A DNA stretch of 64,000 nucleotides, taken from Corella eumyota (taxonomy: Eukaryota > Chordata > Ascidiacea > Phlebobranchia > Corellidae). The stretch lies in the NCBI GenBank assembly GCA_963082875.1, contig OY720097.1, forward strand, positions 20,282,501 to 20,346,500, read 5' to 3'. The translations under genes were made by a program, and so were the position numbers. Below the pieces are notes generated by a model. It saw only the letters and a list, made by a program, of their open reading frames with translations, was not told where the DNA came from and searched no databases. This document shows positions 57,901 through 64,000 of the stretch, piece after piece (the stretch's first letter is position 1; the number at the start of each line of letters is the position of its first letter).

Positions 57901-60646
57901 TGTAGTTTCCTGTACTGACGACAACTTTTACCAAAGTAATTGCGATTATATTTGTGACGCTGGATTCGCTCTTGTTGGGTCTGATAGATTGACTTGTGAT
58001 GATGACTTCAACGGAGACCTATTGGGATTCTGGGTTAACTTTCCACCTCCAGTTTGCCAAAGTAAGTTGTCTGAACACAAATAATTATTCCTTTTATGTT
58101 GTTTTAAAGTTGGTTCTTCAAATTGTTACTAAATAGCAAAAATTTGCCTTTGAAATAGTAAAAGTGTAAAAAAAAACTTCTACAAGTGTTTAAATTTTTT
58201 ACTGTATTATTTCTCATAAATTTAAAAAGGTGACTTAATTGCTTGGCTATTTTGTATTAAATAAAATTCCATTTTGGCTTCTTCTAACATTTTGTCGTCA
58301 CAGGAATTCGATGCTTGCCCGACTACACTAGCTTCACCAACGGAAACGTGGTATGCACAGACTCTAACTTCGTCAGCAGCGATTGTTCTTTCAGTTGTAC
58401 AAACCGATATTTCTTGGCTGGTGCTGAGACACTCACCTGTCTTCAAAACGGAAATGATGTCATCGGAGTGTGGAGCCAACCCGCTCCAGTCTGTGAACGT
58501 AAGTTAAAGCAACATCAAGTTTGTTTCATTGGACATTGTAGTTTAGTTAACGCCTTGAAACCTTAAATTACACAAAAAAATCACCTTTAGTCAAGCCCAC
58601 AACTTCTACATTTTATTTTAGCATAATAAATAACCAATTCTATCATAAATTTACAGTTAAGATGTGTGACGACCCACCGCCAGCACCTGAAAACGGATTC
58701 CTGGTATGCACTGACGGTAATTTACTCGGATCTCAATGCGAATACGGATGTGTAGATTTCCACACCAGAACTGGACCACTTTACAGCAACTGTATTGAGT
58801 TGGGCGATGGTACCTTGTTGTGGGATAACCCAGCTCCAGTTTGTATTCGTAAGTGAAACAAAAGCCTTCTAATAACTTATTGAAGTTAAGGCCACATGCT
58901 AAAGTCGAGTTTATGGGACAATATATATGTCCAATTTTAGAGGCCTTGGGACTATGTACATGTTCATATAAGTTTAAAGTTGCGACGATATTACGACAAA
59001 TAAAAAGCAACATGTAGAGCAGGCTATCGACTATTCCCAATTAACCTTTTAATTAACAACCAAATTAACCTATACCAATGCGCAAAAATATTCACAAAAT
59101 ACGAACAATAAATATTTTTTAATCCTGTGTAGAAATTAACAACAAATTAATTAACAATTAAAAAAACAGTTCCAAAGTTAACGACAACTCTTTTTACAGC
59201 TAACGAATGTGACATGCAAGGCCCACTTGAGCACGGACAAATCACTTGCTCAGACGGAAACTTTGCCACCTCAGAATGTGTATTTGAATGTCTCGATGAA
59301 GGGTATTCTCTTTTCCCCCCAGAAATCACTGACAACGTTTGTCTTAACGACACAACCTGGACCTTGCCAGAACCTTGTTGTACAAGTAAGAAACTAATTT
59401 TAATTTAATTTAAGTAGTAAAAAAATTTAAGCAAATATCCAAAAAACACAAATCTAATAATTATGTTTATTATTTCTATAGGACCATGTCCCCCATTTGC
59501 CGAGTTTGATGCCGTTTTTATTCTTGATTCTTCATCTTCTGTGGGACAAGAGAATTGGGACACCATGAAAGAATTCGTGAGAATCATCTTGTCGTAAGTT
59601 AAACTTTTACAACCTCAAGCTTACTGATACAAAGCATAAGATATATTTGCATTACCATACATAGAAAATATAGAAATGAAAGTATTTAAAAGTTGATTTT
59701 TATATAAAGCGTGATATAGGCGGCTATTTGCAGTGTCTAATTGAATATTTGTTTTTTTATTACAGGAGCTTCAACCTTGGAAACGATCTCGCTCGATTAG
59801 CTGTGTTCAGATACAACGGAGAAGTTGATACCGCTACCCAGATTCTGTTAGACGAATTCCCTAATTCAGGCGACATGGATGCTCTTCTTGCAGCATTTGA
59901 TGCAATCCCATATGATGGATCAGGTACAAACACAAATGTTTTATTTATTCACAATCTAGTATACACTAATGCAGTAATGTACAAACTGGCTTAAATTGAT
60001 TATTTATACCTGAAAAAATGCTTGGGTAAATTTGAGACAAAATTATGTAAATTTTGCCCAATTTTTTATTAAGATTTATTTTATTACAGGAACAAGAACT
60101 GGCCAGGCACTTGAGCATGCCCTTAATGTTGTTCTGAGACCAGAAAATGGTAACAGACCTGATGTCGATGACGTTGTTTTGGTGATTACTGATGGTCGAT
60201 CTCAAGATGAAGTCGATGTTATATCTGAAGAATTGAGAGCTGCTGGAGTCATTGTAAGTCTAATTTGCTAACTTTTTTAGTTTTTGATGCCCCAAACGGC
60301 AAAATACTAAATAGGATTTACCATAATATTGCATTACAATATACCTTTATTTTTTATTAAGAAAGAGTCTGCTAATAGCGTGTTTAAGCTATCCATAAAT
60401 GTCGGTATAAGAGCGCATAGTGTGGAAATTAGTTTGGCTGACCAGTATATTTATTTCCAACTTTTTTTACAGACCTACGCTCTTGGAATTGTACCACCAA
60501 GCGGCCAACTCGACCCTGCCCAGTTGCTTCAAATAGCTGGTGATGAACAAAACCTCATTATTGCTGAAGATGGTTTCAGTAACCTTGATGAAGAATTCTC
60601 AGCAACTCTCAGCTCCCAGATTTGCGGAGAACCTTGTGATACTTAA
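53639..60646 (+). CDS. Secreted Ly6 / eight-sushi / VWA protein, 18 exons
   Basis: Eighteen exons join in frame: 2493 coding bases, 830 residues plus stop. Architecture: signal peptide 1-18, Ly6/uPAR three-finger domain about 20-115, sushi domains 1-8 about 120-628, VWA about 631-815, short tail ending CGEPCDT. There is no membrane segment or GPI-type hydrophobic end, so a secreted extracellular or plasma protein is expected. Sushi plus VWA recalls complement factor B/C2, but there is no serine protease domain and a Ly6 domain is added; six-Cys sushi units are of the selectin type. Likely roles are adhesion, recognition, defence or egg-coat matrix; the sequence does not decide. The name is not known to me. 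It is the first member of a tandem pair (second copy starts at 63857). Confidence 0.9.
55863..59385 (+). CDS. Exons 5-14: eight sushi (CCP) domains
   Basis: Exons 55863-55973, 56198-56290, 56547-56684, 56822-56948, 57114-57226, 57433-57609, 57861-58061, 58304-58498, 58657-58848 and 59200-59385. Domains 1-3 are each split over two exons; domains 4-8 have one exon each, all phase 1-1. A typical unit is [18 protein letters not shown], then [14 protein letters not shown] and [11 protein letters not shown]: six cysteines, Gly-Phe and Trp, as in selectin sushi domains. Domain 1 lacks the Trp ([10 protein letters not shown]). A CTDGNF/CSNGN-like motif marks all but the first. The uniform phase favours growth by exon duplication. 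Confidence 0.9.
59482..60646 (+). CDS. Exons 15-18: VWA domain and C-terminus
   Basis: Exons 59482-59593, 59766-59923, 60090-60253 and 60473-60646. [18 protein letters not shown] supplies the DxSxS MIDAS motif, [14 protein letters not shown] the threonine and [15 protein letters not shown] the aspartate, so metal-dependent ligand binding is expected. It continues [15 protein letters not shown] and ends [11 protein letters not shown]. The form is closest to extracellular (matrilin/collagen-like) VWA domains. The last donor/acceptor pair (60253/60473) is phase 0. Confidence 0.9.
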
Positions 60647-61346
60647 ACCAACAACTTTTTTATTCTTATAGATAAATTTGTTTTAAGCGCTTAACCTTGA
60701 CTGCCAAAACCGAATAGTGTGTTTAAATGTATTTTTGTCGATTATTATATATTATGTTTATATGTAACATGTGTTGTTAAAAATATAACGAATATAATGG
60801 GAATTTAAAAGTCTTTTTGATATATAATCCGATTAGGCAGCAGTAAGTATAAGTAACCATAAAAGTATTGACGTTTGGTATATCAGTATTTTCTATTCTT
60901 TTAGGTTAAACAAAAGACTGGCTTAAAGGCCCACTTAAAGTTGCTTGTCTTTTTTTAGTATGTCCTGTCTGCTTATGTTTTTTTATTTTAAATGTTTTTA
61001 TGTGTTACGAGAACAAGTGACAGCGGAAATAAATGCAATGAAATTGAATATAATTAACATACAACCAAAATCTCAATTACGTGGTAACTAACTGACAAGC
61101 TGACTAAAAAATAGAATAACAGTCTGACTGTCTGACATACCACAAGCAGTTAGAATTCAGAATCTAACAATTTAATCGCTTTGACTGTATTACCCTTTTT
61201 ATTTACTTAAATTTTACTTAGCACACATTAACACTGCATAAAATCTTACTCACCATTGTTTTATTTAGGCTTTTTAAGAGTAGGTTAAAAATATATTAGG
61301 AAAAGATGTTGTATGGGTCAGGAGAGTATGCTGGCCAGAGAGGTAA
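60647..61346. other. 3' UTR and spacer before fold-back element
   Basis: AT-rich; AATAAA at 61028-61033 is a possible poly(A) signal, 382 bases after the stop. No further gene recognised. Confidence 0.4.
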
Positions 61347-62918
61347 CCAGACACTTCGGCCTCCGGACACTTCGGCCAAAATTTTTTTTTCAAAACAGCG
61401 GGGATTTTGCATTTTAATTACCGCGAGAAATTTTATTTTCGCGTAGTTTTATACAGTTTTTTAGACAGTATTTGAAACAAACTAAGCAGTAAATTAATAT
61501 TTTTTTTTAATAATAATGTGCAAGAACATGTAATCTTTCTTTTGGCGTGTCAAATTTTTTAATTTTACAAACTAAAACCTATAAAAAACTAAAATTAAAA
61601 GCGCGCGCTTTTAGGTGACACAAAACGATGCATAATTATATCTCGTATTTTGCCAAATAGTGCCGCCTTTTCAAACAATATTTGAAGAAAATAGTGTGTT
61701 AATTTTTTATTTTTTAAACTGAGAATTATGCATAAATATGTTATCTTTCTTTTCCTGTGTCAATTTTTTAATTTTACAAACTAAAACCTATAAAAAACTA
61801 ATTTTGAAAGCGCGCGCTTTTAGGTGACACAAGACGATGCATTATGATATCACGTGTTTTGCGAACTAGGGCCGTCTTTCTAAACAATATTTGAAGAAAA
61901 TAGATCATTAATTAATCATTTTTTACACTGAGAAATGTGCATAAATATGTTATTAGTTATTGCCCGTGTTAATGTATATAAATTTATATACTAAAACACA
62001 AAGAATAAAACGTTTAAAGAGTTGCCAGAAGATTTGTCCTGCAAAAAAACGGCGGGAAGTCGGCGATGAAATTCCGGTGTATAAAGTCAGCGTAGGACCA
62101 TATTTTACCGATATTCAAAATAAAATTTTGCATAAAGTACAGTATATATAAAAGTTTTTATTAGTTGTTACGTTAATGACATATGTTAGTTTTTAGAATA
62201 TTATTTTTTTTTTAATTTTTGTTTCAAAAACCTTTTTTTAAAACCAACTAAAGACGGGTGTTTTTGGCCTGCAAAATTTTACGACTAATCGCTTTCGGCC
62301 TGCAAAATTTTTCTTTAAACTTTTATATATACTGTACTTTATGCAAAATTTTATTTTAAATATCGGTAAAATATGGTCCTACGCTGACTTTATACACGGA
62401 AATTTCATCGCCGACTTCCCGCCGTTTTTTTGCAGGACAAATCTTCTGGCAACTCTTTAAACGTTTTATTCTTTGTGTTTTAGTATATAAATTTATATAC
62501 ATTAACACGGGCAATAACTAATAACATATTTATGCACATTTCTCAGTGTAAAAAATGATTAATTAATGATCTATTTTCTTCAAATATTGTTTGAAAAGGC
62601 GGCACTATTTGGCAAAATACGAGATATAATAATGCATCGTTTTGTGTCACCTAAAAGCGCGCGCTTTTAATTTTAGTTTTTTATAGGTTTTAGTTTGTAA
62701 AATTAAAAAATTTGACACGCCAAAAGAAAGATTACATGTTTTTGCACATTATTATTAAAAAAAAATATTAATTTACTGCTTATTTTGTTTCAAATACTGT
62801 CTCAAAAACTGTATAAAACTACGCGAAAATAAAATTTCTCGCGGTAATTAAAATGCAAAATCCCCGCTGTTTTGAAAAAAAAATTTTGGCCGAAGTGTCC
62901 GGGGGCCGAAGTGTCTGG
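61347..62918. mobile_element. Fold-back (long inverted repeat) DNA element
   Basis: Ends are CCAGACACTTCGGCC and its reverse complement GGCCGAAGTGTCTGG. The left arm (61347 to about 62152) and right arm (about 62320 to 62918) are near-identical reverse complements over hundreds of bases, around a loop of about 165. GACACTTCGGCC is repeated at each end. No transposase frame, so non-autonomous. The 8-base word GGCCAGAG lies 6 bases outside the left end (61333-61340) and 5 bases outside the right end (62924-62931), a possible target-site duplication if the true ends are slightly longer. Arms this similar suggest recent insertion or gene conversion between them. Confidence 0.8.
61531..62150 (+). 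repeat. Three 209-bp tandem units inside the left fold-back arm
   Basis: The word gtaatctttcttttgg at 61531 recurs as gttatctttcttttcc at 61740 and gttattagttattgcc at 61949, exactly 209 apart each. The first two units are closely alike and both carry AAAGCGCGCGCTTTTAGGTG with a GC-palindrome core; the third is diverged. Confidence 0.75.
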
Positions 62919-63091
62919 CATTCGGCCAGAGAAACTTTTCATCATCACCGGTTTCTCGAGTAAGACCCAAAGCAACTGGGATCGCTGATAAGCACAGAGG
63001 GGTGGGAATGTATTCTTGCTTAATTCAACCACAAATATCAAGTTTTGGCCGAACAAGTAAGATTATTTGATTTGAAAATAGTAAAAATTTA

Positions 63092-63376
63092 AGTGCTCGG
63101 GGTTCAAATGTGAAGGGTCCAAGTGCAAGGGGTTTAAGTGTGAGGGGTTTAAGTGTAAGGGGTTCAAATCTAAGGGATTCAAATGTAAAGGGTTCAAGTG
63201 TAAGGGGTTCAAGTGTAAGGGGTTCAAATGTAAGGGGTTCAAATGTAAGGGGTTCAAATGTAAGGGGTTCATATGTAAGCGGTTCAAGTGTGAGGGGTTG
63301 AAGTGCACGGGGTTCAAATATGAAGGGTTTAAGTTTAAGGGGTTCAAGTGTAAGGGGTTTAGATAAATGGGGTTCA
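63092..63376 (+). repeat. 15-bp minisatellite, 19 units
   Basis: Consensus AGTGTAAGGGGTTCA, alternating with AATGTAAGGGGTTCA. Exactly 19 units span the interval; the central ones (units 8-12) are nearly identical and the outer ones are diverged. It ends about 15 bases before the duplicated promoter block begins. The open frames across it are a by-product of the period being a multiple of three. Confidence 0.92.
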
Positions 63377-63390
63377 AATGTCTGGCCACC

Positions 63391-63856
63391 CAAAATAACG
63401 ACTAGACTATTCATTCATTATTAAAGTGTGTGTCGTGGACATATGAATGATTTTCCACTTATTTTAGGACAATTAAGAAGAAAAACTGATATAAATAAAT
63501 CGAATATTTACAATTTTAATATAACAGAAAAAAAAATTAATATGACCTAATTTTTAAAAGACATTTTCGTGTAATTATCATTGTTATATTCTACGTGTTT
63601 AAAACACAGGTTAAAAACAATATTCGCATGTTTAGAGTTAAGTAAATATTTATAAGTCAAATTGGTGCTACTTTAGGTGTTTACATAAGTCTTTAACACG
63701 TGGTTTTGTGGCGGGCAGTGTTAAGTCGATCCAAATGTTTTTGATTGGAAGACGTGGCAAGAAAATTCGGTATATAAGACTGGTCATTTAGGCTATTTAG
63801 ACATATCAGGTTTTTTGAACCTTTTCTACTTTAATAGCTAAGTTGGAAACTCAAGA
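63391..63856 (+). promoter_or_regulatory. Duplicated promoter of second Ly6/sushi/VWA-type gene
   Basis: Starts at caaaataacgactagactat exactly as at 53067 and stays alignable to the ATG, including the CACGTG (ttaacacgtggttt), one ttttgattgg word and the TATA box. The segment between the two ttttgattgg words of the first copy is absent. Confidence 0.75.
63771..63778 (+). promoter_or_regulatory. TATA box of the second gene copy
   Basis: TATATAAG lies 86 bases before the ATG at 63857, the same spacing as at 53553. Confidence 0.7.
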
Positions 63857-63911
63857 ATGAAGTTCGCATTTGCTTTACTAGTTTTGGTGTCGTTGGGTTT
63901 ATCAGGCGAAG
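63857..63911 (+). CDS. Second Ly6/sushi/VWA-type gene, signal-peptide exon only
   Basis: [18 protein letters not shown] differs from the first copy by one residue (Ser to Gly) and ends at the same phase-1 GT donor. The rest lies beyond the window, so the domain content of this copy is not known. Near-identical exon and promoter indicate a recent tandem duplication. Confidence 0.8.
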
Positions 63912-64000
63912 GTAACAATTTTTTTTTTAAATTGGAGTAGCAAAAATTTATGTTTTTTAAAATTATTTTTATATGGTTGGTTTTAATAAAAATTATTACG

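Noticed and set aside
53639-60646. Complement factor B/C2 homologue
   Set aside because: Sushi plus VWA fits, but there is no serine protease domain, the sushi units are six-Cys, and a Ly6 domain is present.
61960-62151. 63-residue frame in the fold-back arm
   Set aside because: It lies wholly within the inverted repeat, is short, and matches no family.
63025-63414. Long minus-strand frames with five-residue repeats (EPLTF / LNPLH)
   Set aside because: They translate a 15-bp minisatellite; the period is a multiple of three so all frames stay open. Not a pentapeptide-repeat protein.

Overview
The window reads as nuclear DNA of an invertebrate chordate, most like a solitary ascidian such as Ciona. 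The support is AT-rich sequence, many small exons separated by short AT-rich GT-AG introns, animal-only domain architectures (Ly6, sushi/CCP, VWA, VWA3-type), and abundant tRNA-derived SINEs. The species is inferred; no sequence search was run. No retrovirus, LTR element or other virus-like element was recognised.

Layout. (1) 12-18224 (+): the 3' forty exons, 1654 residues, of a VWA3B-like gene whose start lies before the window. Every splice phase joins. It holds a degenerate VWA, a MIDAS-bearing VWA, two related linker modules and up to three Tudor-like (DUF4537-type) modules. Its introns carry SINE fragments and a small hairpin element. (2) 19398-27034: five single-exon short-chain dehydrogenase (RDH11-14-like) copies in order + - - + +. 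Two are intact (22982-23887 minus; 26129-27034 plus) and three are broken. (3) 27977-28285: the intact last exon of a thymidylate kinase (DTYMK-like) whose P-loop half is not visible in the window. (4) 28.5-34 kb: three full-length SINEs, a cluster of CRE-like TGACGTCA sites, a possible two-exon reading frame, a GC-richer repeat and a MITE-like element.

(5) 36520-45990: a tandem satellite of about 30 monomers of about 311 bp. Nearly every monomer carries an E-box CACGTG beside a CCAAT motif. It shows higher-order arrangement and is flanked on both sides by old monomers in the opposite orientation. (6) 46.3-53 kb: AT-rich and gene-poor, with SINE pieces, a 71-bp tandem repeat and a weak Cys-rich exon candidate. 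(7) 53639-60646 (+): an 18-exon gene for a secreted 830-residue protein made of signal peptide, Ly6/uPAR domain, eight six-cysteine sushi domains and a MIDAS-bearing VWA domain. (8) 61347-62918: a large fold-back (inverted-repeat) element. (9) 63092-63376: a 15-bp minisatellite. (10) 63391 to the end: a second copy of the promoter and signal-peptide exon of gene 7, so this is a tandem gene family continuing out of the window.

The genes do not form one pathway. The main themes are local duplication (dehydrogenase array, secreted-protein family, exon pairs inside the VWA3-like gene) and repeat-rich gaps whose elements often sit at the duplication edges.
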